Source of the DNA: Sequoia sempervirens
Lineage: Eukaryota; Streptophyta; Pinopsida; Cupressales; Cupressaceae
NCBI GenBank assembly: GCA_007258455.2
Contig: VDFB02000003.1
Span: 43,713,986 to 43,777,985 of the forward strand
Direction: 5' to 3'
DNA length: 64,000 nt
The position numbers and the translations under genes are program-made. This document shows positions 24,028-35,081 of the stretch, in pieces. Numbering within the stretch: position 1 is the first letter of the stretch; each line of letters starts with the position of its first letter. The notes beneath the pieces are model-generated. The model did no database searches. It was given only the letters and a program-made list of their open reading frames with translations, and was not told the origin of the DNA.

Positions 24028-25295
24028 TGAACACCTAGAATACGAAGAGGGGGGTGAATCAATATTCACTGAAATTCATTAACTTCATCAACTTAAACAT
24101 GAATTCAAAGCATCTCATCAAACTTTCAAAAATGGAAAAGAACAATTAAAACATGCATCACATCAATAAACGCAAGAACACTAGATTTTTTTGGAAAACC
24201 CTAGGAAGGGAAAAACCATGGTGAGGATTAGCTCACAATATATTATAACCGGTTACAATGGATTACATTTGAATTGGAGGACTCACTGTCTAGAAAGAAA
24301 GGCTCACTACCCAAAGGACTCATTGTCTAGAATATAAAAGAGAATAGAAGAATGGATCATTGCTATATTTTTCATTGTTAACAATGCATCTGCAACATGC
24401 TAAAGATACAATTCCAATTTAGTTTAGAAAAATGACTTTACAAACTTCATACTTCACCACTATCACCTTTCACACTTCACTCTACATCACAATCTCCATG
24501 TCACACCTTCATTCACAACTTATATCAAATTAACCTTCTATATATACATACATATTTCATAAACAAACATATCATCAATTAGGTCAGCCTAATTAGATGA
24601 AATGTGTAACACCATAACCTGTCGTCTCAAAACTCCAACCCACATATCTTGTGGAAGAAAGAAAAAAAAAATTCTTCACCAAAATAGTGGACATGACTTA
24701 TAATTACTCCCATGATTCAGATCCTTTCATAATTCAACTCTACACAACCCCAAAACCCTTAGGTTGACACCACACAACAAAACTAGTGAAGTAACAACTG
24801 AATCAACCAACTATTCATCCACAAATTGATACGTGGACCACCAAATCACTTTCCACTTGGAGTGCACACACTTCTAATATCCTCAAACACTTCCTCAAAA
24901 TTGCACAACATAATAATCATTTGTGATGGAATGCAAAGCATTCCAATATGTACTCTATACCTGTAACTCTGCTTCTACTAAGCCTAATACTTTGTCATCA
25001 ATATCTTCTGTTACAGAAGACATGCAACCCTAAGACTTCATATATAGATTCCTTCAATACATACCATTATTACCTAAAAAACTACATGACAATATTTTGT
25101 AAAGTAGAGCAATGCAGACCACAAAACTATTGCTTTGTTACTTACTATTCTAGTCTGGGACTTGGGAAATTTTCACCAAAACACATGGCCTTCTCTAGAA
25201 TTCTTCAGACTATGTACATATAGATGCACCCTTGCTTCTATAATGGGTTTCCATCAATGAGAAAACCATATACCATAATGCTTATGTTGCCAATA
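24028..25295 (-). repeat. Element A 5' LTR
   Basis: In plus coordinates TGAACACCTAGAATACGAAG to CTTATGTTGCCAATA, aligned with the 3' LTR at 7555-8791. It is followed by ATCTA (25296-25300). Many substitutions separate the two LTRs, so the insertion is old. The open frame at 24948-25223 lies wholly in the LTR and is not a gene. Confidence 0.8.
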
Positions 25296-25300
25296 ATCTA

Positions 25301-25900
25301 CATCCTACTAAGTCTTGGAATTGATTTTCTATGATTAACCTAATAAATTATGTGACCTAATACGAAAAACACAATAATCTGACAATTAATAGATTGAAAC
25401 AGTAACTTACAGGCATATCTGGGAAGTGCAGAGGACTATGTACTTATCCTAAAAAGTTGGTTCTGATCATTATATGAGGATAGAGTCATCCTAGGGAATA
25501 TGGGTCCTTGTATGCTACTTCTACTCTACTTTTGAGCTCTTCTAATGGCATATCTAAGCTTGTGATTCTTGGTTGCGGAGTTGTCAAAAAAATGTCGAAT
25601 AATTCTACAAGTGAGTTTCCATGAGTTGACAAGATGTAGTGCATCAATTGCAACAATGAATAATTTGTCTTCATGATTCATTCAAACCTCTTCAAACCTA
25701 AGATTTTCACATTATCAAAGAGAAGAGGTGGTGTGCCATTTAGGGGCTTACTTTAGTCAAACTCTATGTTATTTTTTCCACTTCCACAATGACAATGTCA
25801 ATGATAAAATGATAATGAATAGGAAGGAATGATGAAATCACAAAGTTCTGCAACTCACCACCCTTCAATGGCTTCCTTGAAGGAATAAAGTCTTACACAT
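25301..25900. other. Spacer with a possible degraded coding relic
   Basis: The flank of element A resumes here. A minus-strand stretch at 25486-25674 reads as protein-like (LLQLMHYILSTHGNSLVELF, then ITSLDMPLEELKSRVEVAYK) but I cannot assign it to a family and it is bounded by stops. Nothing else is recognised. Confidence 0.3.
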
Positions 25901-26485
25901 CACCTCAAGGTCTTGGATCTTGCTTGCTTGATTTGCTTGAATGTTTTTTAGACCTAAAAAAGTGTTAGCCTTCATGGAAAAATAATGATAACATGAACAC
26001 ACATAAACTAACATAGGACTTGACATGATATTAGGATCTTGAATTGCTACAATAAAGCTTTGAAATGCTGCTCTTGACTTGCTAATTGATAGTTCTCTTG
26101 ATAATAATTTATCATAAATTATCCTTAGTGTTTGTTAAATTTCAAATGATACAATAACTAGGTATTTATAGGAATTTCTCTAATTTCCTAAGAATTAAAT
26201 CCTGATAGCCAAAATTTACAATTTGAATTTTGAATGTTAAAATATCAACATCGACATATCTAAAATTGACCCTCAATAAAATAGGGGGGCCCATACACCC
26301 TAAGGTGAATGGGTCTTGGTCCTATTTTCTAGGACATTAAGTGTCAGGGACAAAATATTAATTAGATGCATTTGTTCAATGCTTGAAATTTCTCAGAAAG
26401 TGATACAAATGGGCTATAAAATGCATAATTTAGGGGGACAAAACCTAGTGTGAAATTGTCAAGGGTGACAATTTTTGGCGTTACA
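25901..26485 (-). repeat. Probable LTR fragment of a second family, minus strand
   Basis: On the minus strand it starts TGTAACGCCAAAAATTGTCA at 26485. It has a palindrome at 26290-26313 (CCCATACACC, CTAA, GGTGAATGGG) and then a TATA box at 26161-26170 (TATAAATACC). The order palindrome, TATA box, UTR-like sequence is the same as at 12683-12840 on the plus strand, suggesting one LTR family. The far end could not be placed. Confidence 0.45.
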
Positions 26486-26489
26486 ATAT

Positions 26490-29296
26490 GTAATAATGCA
26501 AGAGTTTGTTTGGTAGATGGTAGGAAATTTTTAGATGGTATGAATCATGAGCATGTGTGCTTTGTGTTAATTCCTGGAGTCAACAAAGAAGCAAAGATGT
26601 ACCAGTAGAAGTTTCAGGTCTACTAGGAAAATTCTAGGATATTGTATCAAATAATGTACTTGGAGGTTTTCCACCAATAAGGATTGATTTAGGAGATATT
26701 GAGTCCATGTGAAGTACTTGCAATACTATCACCAAAGAAGGGTGGAGAGTGGAGAATGTGTACAGGATATCAAGTAATTAACAAGATTACAATCAAGTAC
26801 ATATTTCCCTTGCCAAGGATGAATGACATTATGGATTGCTTGAGTGAAGCTGAGTACTTCACAAAGATTGAATTAAAGAGTGGATATCATCAAATCCAGA
26901 TTAGAGAGGGAGATGAATGGAAGACAACCTTCAAAACCAAGGAGATATTGTATGAGTGGTTAGTCATGCCATTTGGGCTAACTAATGCATCAAGCACATT
27001 CATGTGGTTCATGAATGAGGTATTAAAAAAAATTTGGGTTAATTTTTCATTATTTATTTGGATGACATTTTAATATTTTGTAAGACATTGGAGGAGAAAT
27101 TGCTACATAGCTGTAAAAATTTTGAGAAGTTGAGGGAAGATAAATTGTTGATTAACCTAAAGAAATGTAGTTTTGCAAAGGAGTTGATATATCTAGGATT
27201 TGTAGTCTTAACCAAGGGTCTTAAGATGTACTTAGAGAATGTAAAGGCTATCATGGAGTGGCCTACACCAAGGATTGTTATAGAGGTAAGATAATTTCAT
27301 GGTCTGACAAGTTTCTATGGAAATTTTATTAATATTTTTAGTAGTATTTGTGCACCCCTAATAGAGACAATGAGAGCAGACAAAAAGGAGTTTAAATGGG
27401 TTGTATGAGCAACTAATATTTTTTATTTGTTAAAGAAGTAATAGATAAACCTATTTTGGTGCTTCTAGATTTCAATAAGGTATTTCAGGTAGATTATGAT
27501 GGTAGTGGAAATTCCATAGGAGCTATTTTGAGTCAAGAAGGTAAGTTGGTTGCATATTTTAGTGAGAAATTGAATGATGCCAAGAGAAAATATTCTATCT
27601 ATGATTAAGAGTTTTATGCAATATTTCAATCTTTGAAGAAATGGAGGCACTATTTGTTGCTAAAATAATTTTTTTATATACTGATCATTAGGCCTTACAT
27701 TGCCTTAGTAGTCAAGGGAAGTTGAACCAGAGACACTTAAAATGGTTTTTTTTTTTGTAAAGTTACACATTTGTTTTGAAACATAGAAGTGGGAAGTCAA
27801 ACATAGTTGTAAATGCCTTAAGAAGAAGGAAAAAATTGTTGATAGAGATGAATATAGAATTTTTTGGGTTCAATGAACTCAAGAGTTTGTATCTTGAAGA
27901 CCTAAAAATTGTAGAGGCGATTTATAAGGCTTGTTTGGAACCCATTGATTTGGATAGGATGAGATGGTTAGATTTTATAATCCATGTGGTATGTTGTTTA
28001 GAGAAATTCAATCATGCATTCCACTGAGTTGTATGAGAGAGAACTTGATTAAGGAGAACTATAGTGGAGGATCAGTAGGAAAATTTGGTTGAGATAATAC
28101 CATTGCTCTTGTAAATGAGAATTATTGTTGAACATAATTGCACCAAGATGTGAATAATTTGGTATAGAGTTGTAGAGTATTCCATATGGCTAAAGGGGTA
28201 AGTCAGAATATTGGGTTGTATAAACCATTACCTATACCATAGAGGCTATGGGAAGACATTAGCAAGGAATTCATTCTTGGATTATCAAGAGCATAATGAG
28301 GACATGACTCAATATTTCTGGTGGTGGAAATATTTTTGAAGATGACATATTTCATTCAGTTTCATAAGCCCAATGATGTTGTTCATATCATAGAGTTATT
28401 TTTCAAAGAAGTGGTTAGAATACATGGTCTACTAAAGAATATAGTCTTAGATCAAGATCCCAAATTTGTTAGGTATTTTTGCAGAACATTGTGGAAGAAG
28501 TTGACCAATTTGAAGTTTATTTCTACACACCATTTGCAAATATATGGGTAGATAGAGATGGTAAATAGGAGTTTGGGTAACCTATTGAGATGCTTAGGAG
28601 ATAAGCCCGATGGATGGGATTTGGTTTTTCCATAGGAATATTTTGCATACAATAATTCTGTCAATAGGAGTACCGGTAAATACTCATTCCAAATTGTATG
28701 TGGGAGTAGTCCAAGAAATGCTTTTGAGTTAATAAATATTGATAAAGGAGATAAGAGCACAATTGAGGGTATATATTTTATAGAACACTCGAAGAGATTA
28801 CATGAAGAGGTAAGAAATCATATCCTTAAGATGAATTCTTAGTTAAGGCTAAGGCATATCAAAAGTGGAGATTTAAGTAATTCTAGGTTGGAGATGAAAT
28901 CATGGTTTTAAGGAAAGAAAGATTCCCAATGGGAACATCTAACAAATCAAAAATGAAGAAATTTGGACCATGCGAGATCTTGAAGCATGGTTCAAGAAAT
29001 TCTTATGAGGTAGATTACTGAGTGGGATAAACATCTCTCTTGTGTTACACATTGCTAATTTAACAAAATATCATGAAGGGGATATAAAGGATGGACCAAT
29101 AAAAGAATAGTGGAATATTTTGGCACCTACTTCAAAGGAGGAGATAGAAGACATCTTGAATAGATGTGTGGGTAGAAGTACAAAAAATGAGAAATATGAA
29201 GAATACTTAGTTAAGTGGAAAGGAAGGCCTATTGAAGATTCGTCATGGCTATCTAAGTCGAAGGTTGATTGTCTTGGTTTTTCTCAAAACACCTAA
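26490..29296 (+). pseudogene. Element F: Ty3/gypsy chromovirus pol (broken)
   Basis: RT is clear: [55 protein letters not shown], and YLDDILIF (27055-27078) after a frameshift. The Asp of the usual KIDLKSGYHQ block is Glu here. RNase H follows (GAILSQEGKLVAYFSEKLND), then integrase (SQNIGLYKPLPIP; VLDQDPKFVRYFCRTLWKK; IEMVNRSLGNLLRCL) and a GPF block ([20 protein letters not shown]). The first integrase Asp appears as Glu (WEDISKEF). Part of the sequence between the RT-upstream segment and SPCEVLAIL near 26690 is missing. Many stops; protease and gag are absent. The order RT, RNase H, integrase, chromodomain identifies a chromovirus, probably Tekay/Del-like by wording. Confidence 0.85.
29138..29296 (+). 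pseudogene. Chromodomain at the C-terminus of element F integrase
   Basis: EEIEDILNRCVGRSTKNEKY followed by EEYLVKWKGRPIEDSSWLSK is the chromodomain pattern (LVKWKG core, then a Trp near the end). The frame stays open from about 29125 to TAA 29294-29296. In chromoviruses this domain steers integration to marked chromatin. It is the best preserved part of element F. Confidence 0.75.
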
Positions 29297-31027
29297 TATG
29301 TGACAAGGTCACTTCTCAAATTACCCTAGGTGTCTAATGTAGGAGCATCCAAGGTGTAAGAACAATCTTGCATTCTAAAAAAATGTTTATTTTGATTTCT
29401 ATAAGGTTTGGTGAATAAATTCTCAATAAGGGCTATAGCAAGGTTACTATTTTTAGTAAGTTGGAATTTATGCATATATGGACATGAAATATTACACAAT
29501 GGTGAAATGAAGCCAATGGTGAAGAAATCACTTCAATACTATTTGTCATTTGTGAGATTTTAATATTTTTATCTTCAAAATCCCTTTAATAATATTTAAA
29601 GTCAATTTTGAGGCACCTAGAAGTTCCAGATGGGTCCAAAAAATGGTTGAAAATACAAATTTCCATTTAGGGGACCTTTGATAGACCTACTTTTCAAGAG
29701 ATTTCTAATAGTGCAAACAATTTGTCAATTTGATGCCTGAGTAAAAAATTATGGCTCCCAAAAGTTGGACTAAAATTTAGGAATTTTCTTAGGCCTAACA
29801 AAAGGGACAATTGAATCTGTTTGGTGTCAAAATGGAAGTGCTAGTTCATTGGAAAGTGGAAAAATGATATAAATTGGTCACAAATGGAAAGATATCGATT
29901 ATGGATGGGAAGGTAGACAAATTTCCTACTTTTCAACAAGAAAAAAAAGGTTGGGGTTTTAGTGGACACTATTGTGATTCACAGACATGCATGTCTATTT
30001 TTTTGTATGTATTTGTAGTCCAAATTTATGTAATATTGGTCTTGTAACCAGATGATTACATGTATGTAGATGATTTCATGAAAGTATAATAAAATTACAT
30101 GTTTGTTATTCTTGAATTTTGTTGTTTGGAAGCGATTGTGTTTGAGAGAGAGTTTCCCTTCACCAAGAAACCAAGGTATAAAAAATAAAAACCCTAGAAA
30201 AATTCTCATCGACCAACCTAAAGACTCTATTTGATTGGACTAATTTTTATTCTTAAGATCACATGAAAAAAAATAGAATAAAATATTCATCTAACCACCA
30301 ATATGTTTGATATAATTAACATTTTGGGCATTGACTGTGTACAATTTAGTTATGGTTAGGCTATATTTTTCCACACACTATACATCTAGAATATCAAGTG
30401 AATGTTGGTGACTTTTCCAAGAGTTATGGGATAGTTCCACATAATAACAAGAGCTCTGAAAGAGCTAGAGTCCTTGCAAGGGAGAAAAATTTATGTTTTT
30501 GATATTTGAGGTTGTTATGGTAGTTGTGGTAGTAGTTGTTTATATAATCTTGAGTAGTTGTAAGGGCAATTTGATAGAAAGCATGCTGATGTGGCATCAT
30601 ATTTGATGATGTAGCATTGAAAAGAAAGTTTTAAGTAGGGTAATTTTTAAGATAGCTATTTTTTTTTAAATGTAGTGATTTAAAATATCCATGTACAATG
30701 GTTAGAAACCCAAGTTATCACTTGGAAATCATGGTGTGGAATTTATCATGATTACTGAATTACCATAATATGTATATTTTGTATGTGTATTTGTATATAT
30801 GAATAGATATTTGTGTATTGCATGCACATGCAGTGGCATATGTATTTGTATAAATTTAAGTGTTTAGACACATATATATGTACTACATATAGACAAATAT
30901 AGTTAAATACATAGGTAGATGTTTATATATTCTTAAGACATTGATATATATATATGCATATATACATACATATGTATTTAGGTGCATTTAGGTACATATA
31001 CAAACATATAAATACATGTATAGATAA
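29297..31027. other. Non-coding remnant after element F, with a TATA/TATG-rich low-complexity tract
   Basis: 29300-30700 probably contains the untranslated tail and LTR remains of element F, but I found no paired LTR. 30760-31020 is an imperfect ATATGTAT/ATACATAT tract with many TATATA and ACATACAT words. GATAA at 31023-31027 is the left flank of element G. Confidence 0.45.
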
Positions 31028-32265
31028 TGTGATCAGAAGAAAATGTGGTCCCAGAAATGAGCAACAACACAAAACATTTAAGAAACCACCTAAACACCTA
31101 ACACCTCAAAATTGGGCAAATGATTAACTTAACAAAACAAAATGGAACATTTCACCTTGTCAAGCTGTTCTTTTGGTTGGCCCTTCAATTCGTGGCGTTG
31201 TATGCTCCTTGGATGGCAAGTAGGTGGGGATGCAAGATAGTTGGATTTGTATGATAATGGATGCAAATGCTAAGATGTGAGAATATGGCTAAGTGTGGCT
31301 TCAAATTATAAAACTGCAAGAGTTTTCCTAGCACAATGATCCCTCCCCAAAATAAGAGAAAACAAGGGGTATTTATAGAGAATTTTAAATTCTCTAGAGA
31401 AATGAACAGTTGAGATTAAACCAACAAGGCCAAGATGTAGGGCTATGGTGAATTGAGAACTCACAAGCCCTCACATCTTGGCATGTGGAAGGTGAAGTGG
31501 CTTAGAAATGGTGATGTGTAAATGAGGTGGAAGGAGGGTACATGATGTGGAGGAAGGACATGTACCTTGAAAGTACATTAGGAGATGAGAAGATTCCTTG
31601 GAGGAATAAAAAATGAATTTAAAATTCACAATGATTGATGAATCTTGTGGATAAGACAAGGTTCCAAAGGGAGAGGTAGAAAGTACCTTGGATAAGACAA
31701 GGTGCCTAAAAGGTAAGCACTTGTCACATGTGACTTGATGTGACAAGTCAAAGATTCCATGGGGAAGAGTTCACATGTGACTTGATGTAACAAGTCAAAG
31801 ATCACATGGGGAAGAGAAAAATGAATTTAATATTCCTTGGAAGGATAAAATGAATTAAAAATTCATTGAGAGGTTGATTAGGCTAGTTAATGAAGGATTA
31901 GAGGAGGGTTAGGTGGCTAAGAGATATTAGAGGTCAACTTGCAAAACTTGGAGGATGTGACACATCCTAATCAAGGATTAGGCATGTGCACATCTCTAAT
32001 GATGAGATTAGAAGATGGATTAGGATTAGATAAAAATGATGAAGGATGTGACATAGGAGGAATTAAATAAATATCATATTTATTTAATTCATTTGATGAA
32101 AGGGGGGAATATTTAATTATTTAACTAGATACCTTAGGGATTAGAAGAACTTTAGAGGTATTAATTAAATAATAGTGATATTACTTAATTAATGCGGATA
32201 AGGGGATGTTTAGATGAAAAGAGATAAATTTGGATAAATTAAGTGTCCAAATTTAGGTGTCTACA
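31028..32265 (-). repeat. Element G 3' LTR
   Basis: Plus strand TGTGATCAGAAGAAAATG to AAATTTAGGTGTCTACA; in element orientation it starts TGTAGACACC. It contains two copies of CACATGTGACTTGATGTRACA and AAGTCAAAGATYCCATGGGG-like blocks (31723-31815), and TATTTATAGAG (a TATA box reversed) near 31368. The open frame at 31471-31746 is shared with the other LTR and is not a gene. Confidence 0.9.
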
Positions 32266-32284
32266 TTTTTCTCCTCTTTGAGAC
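32266..32284 (-). other. Element G polypurine tract
   Basis: Plus strand TTTTTCTCCTCTTTGAGAC, that is GTCTCAAAGAGGAGAAAAA on the minus strand, directly before the LTR start TGTAGACACC. Confidence 0.75.
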
Positions 32285-35081
32285 GGTGTTACGAAGTAGC
32301 ATCATTTCAAAGAATATTAAAACATAGAACTCAGAAGAAGATGGTTAGATTGGGAAAGATGCCCCAATCATCAAAGGATTGATTGAGAAGAAAGATGATG
32401 GGGGTGAAGATGAAGGTTAGGGATGAACGATTCCCCCTTGAGAGGACATGCTTGTTCAAGAGAACACGGGCGTGCTCTCAAAATGAATGAGACAATGAGA
32501 AGTGAGATGAGGAATATGATACAAAGTGATGGGTAAGAAGGATGAAAAGGCGACAGGAGATTGGGAAGCAATGGATGCAAGGACAAAGTGATGTTGCCCC
32601 AATCAAGCTACAAGCCAAAGCAGGTTGATGATTAAAGAGATGATGATAAGAAATTGGATGGATAGGGGAGGGAAATTGATGAAGGATGAATGCATGGGTG
32701 GGGAAGATGAAAGTCAATCCTAATGCAATTTTCCATCTTCGGAGCATTGATTTTTGCTATAGCATAAGACACAAGATGCCATGGTATGTAGAACCAAGGT
32801 GGATTTGTGTCTAATTCATAAGACAAACACAACAAACAAGAAGGCTATCGCAATACCTCAAAGTCATGAAGACCTTGGTTGGGCCACGTATTGGGATAAC
32901 CACAAGCACAAAAGGATGCCCCAACGTAACACAAGACCGCAGGAGTCTTGGTGGGTACTACATGGGACAACTGAGAAGACAACAAGAAAGCAAAAAGATC
33001 AAGATATGCCCCTATGTTGACTAGTCAAAGCACGCCATGATATGGTGGATCAAGGCAACCATGACAAGTGATGATAGGGAGCTCAAATGATAAACAAAAG
33101 CCAAAAGCATCAAAAGATCACAATCAATTTCAAACATCCTTTGCCATAGGATCAAGGGGATGGATGGGATTGATGAGGTCTATTAGCAAGGATGCATCCT
33201 GTTGAGACCGATGATGGATACAAAACTAAAAGATCAATATGACACAGGATACTCAAAACCAATTGGATCTGTTGATACAAGTGTATCTCGTTTGTTAAGA
33301 ACCAACTAGATAGGGGCATAGCTCGATGACATGACACAAGAGAGATCAGAAACGAGAATGACACACCCTAAAGACCTAGGGGCTTGAGGGTCAATCAAAG
33401 ATTAGCCTTGCCTACATGAAAGCACATAGCCCTTATAGTTTGATAAAAGGCTGACAATGGACCATGGATAAAATTGGAAAGAGGATGATGGAGACCTCGA
33501 TGGATGACAAGATGGACAAAGAAGAAAGACTGATGATAGACGATAAAGGAGCCGACAGAAAAAGAAGAAAGACCGATGATAGATGATAAAGGAGCAGACA
33601 GATAGAGCAAAAAGACCGATGATAGACAATAAAGGAGCAGATGGACAGAGCCCCGGGGGCGGATCAAATGATGAACCTTGCCTACGTGAAAGTGCAGGGG
33701 TAACGTAGTTCAAAAAAAGGCCAAAGAAAAATGATGGATAAAGGATGATGAGATGAAAATGATAAGTAGATAAAAGGATGAAACTAATATGATGAGACAA
33801 GATAGATCAAGTGGATAGGATGGGATAATGGTGATCAAACGAAGCTCATGGATGGGATAGTTAACCAAATCATCAAAAGATGAATTGGGAGGATGGTATG
33901 ATGGATAGATGAATGATGAGAAAGGAGAGGAGATTGAAAAGATGTGAAAAAGAAGTAGAAGTGATGATGATAAGATAGATGGCATTGGATTGTGTGGGGA
34001 GTATCCTATAGCTAGATACCAATGACAAGGGATTATGAGATGGGACAAGGATAGAAGTAAATGGATAAATAGATAAGGATGGGGGGAGGAAAAGGATTGT
34101 TTGGATGGATTGGATAGAGGGATAAGGAGTTGGATGAGGAAAAGGTTATTGGCTAGATAAATGGATAGATAAGAATTTGGGTGATGGAATGATTTTTGTG
34201 ATGGATGGATAGAGGGATAAGGATGGGGAGATGGAAGGGATTGTTTGCTAGATGAAGGATGTCTCCAAGGACTATGTCACAAAGGAAGATAGATGCCCCC
34301 ACTCTAAATATGTCACGAATAATGAGGCATGAGGAATGGGAGGTAGAAGGATAGGCTAATAAAGGAGTGAGATGGGTATGGATAGGATGCATGGATAAGG
34401 AAGGGAGATTAATGGTAGCATGACAGGTGGACAAGGAAGGTAGACGAATGCAAATAAGGATGAGCCGATGAGGGGAATGTATGCCAAGAGGTGTCTAAAG
34501 CATGTCTGAATGTTTTCCCCTATCTATATCAAGATCACAAGGAAGATGGAGGGATTGGGATAAATGGGATATGATGGTAGGATGTAGAAATGAAGATGTA
34601 TAACAGGAAGATGGGTGCATAGCTGGAAGCATAGAAGATGGAGGGAATAAATATCAGAAAGCCGCCCCCAAGTGTGGAAAAGGATGGACGGGGATTTACG
34701 CATGACGCCTATTTTCCAAGTTTTCATCATGGTACTTATCCAAGGTGCTTGTTTTCCAAGTTTTCACCATTGGATGAATTATTGCTTTTTGTTTTTTTTT
34801 TGTTTTTTTTTTATTTTATTGACTTTTTTGGATTTTTGGATAGTAGGGGATGAAAATGGATAAGGATAGGGATGTGGATAAGGGGATTTAGAAGATATGT
34901 GATAAGGATATGGATGAAGGACTCAAGCATCAAGTTCTATATGAGGTACTAAGAGCCCATGTTCGAACCGACTGGTGGATGTTGGTACAACCTTATTAGG
35001 AGAAATGGATTACACAAGAGGATGAATTAGAGGGATTTGAGAGGGGAGATACATGGGATAATGGGTGGGATGTTGGAAATT
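32285..35081 (-). other. Element G 3' region, GGAT-rich low-complexity sequence
   Basis: Purine-rich plus strand dominated by GGATGGATAGA/GGATAAGGA words, densest at 34060-34620. Long minus-strand frames (e.g. 33710-34048, 34153-34434) exist because stops are rare in this composition. They show only Ser/Pro/Leu/His-rich filler, so I do not call genes. A 43-bp tandem repeat lies at 33528-33656. Confidence 0.5.
33528..33656. repeat. 43-bp tandem repeat, three units
   Basis: GACYGATGATAGACGATAAA units begin at 33528, 33571 and 33614, giving an exact 43-bp period. Each continues GGAGCMGACAGA. They lie in the 3' region of element G. Confidence 0.85.

Larger units (their letters stand above)
7555..25295 (-). 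mobile_element. Element A: Sirevirus-like LTR retrotransposon lacking pol, carrying nested insertions
   Basis: Two related LTRs (7555-8791 and 24028-25295) in the same minus orientation are flanked by the perfect 5-bp duplication ATCTA (7550-7554 and 25296-25300). Reading on the minus strand the order is 5' LTR, primer site, coiled-coil gag with zinc knuckles, an extra ORF with a long coiled-coil tail, multiple polypurine tracts, 3' LTR. An extra ORF before multiple polypurine tracts is the known Sirevirus layout, but no protease, integrase, RT or RNase H is recognisable between gag and the extra ORF. Removing the two later insertions (solo LTR 9199-10247, copia 11478-19732) leaves about 8.4 kb. 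Whether pol was deleted in this copy or in the whole family cannot be told from one copy. Confidence 0.75.

Noticed and set aside
32371..34434. Several 70-130-codon minus-strand frames rich in Ser, Pro, His and Leu
   Set aside because: They come from GGAT-rich purine sequence with few stops, change frame without shared motifs, and resemble no family.
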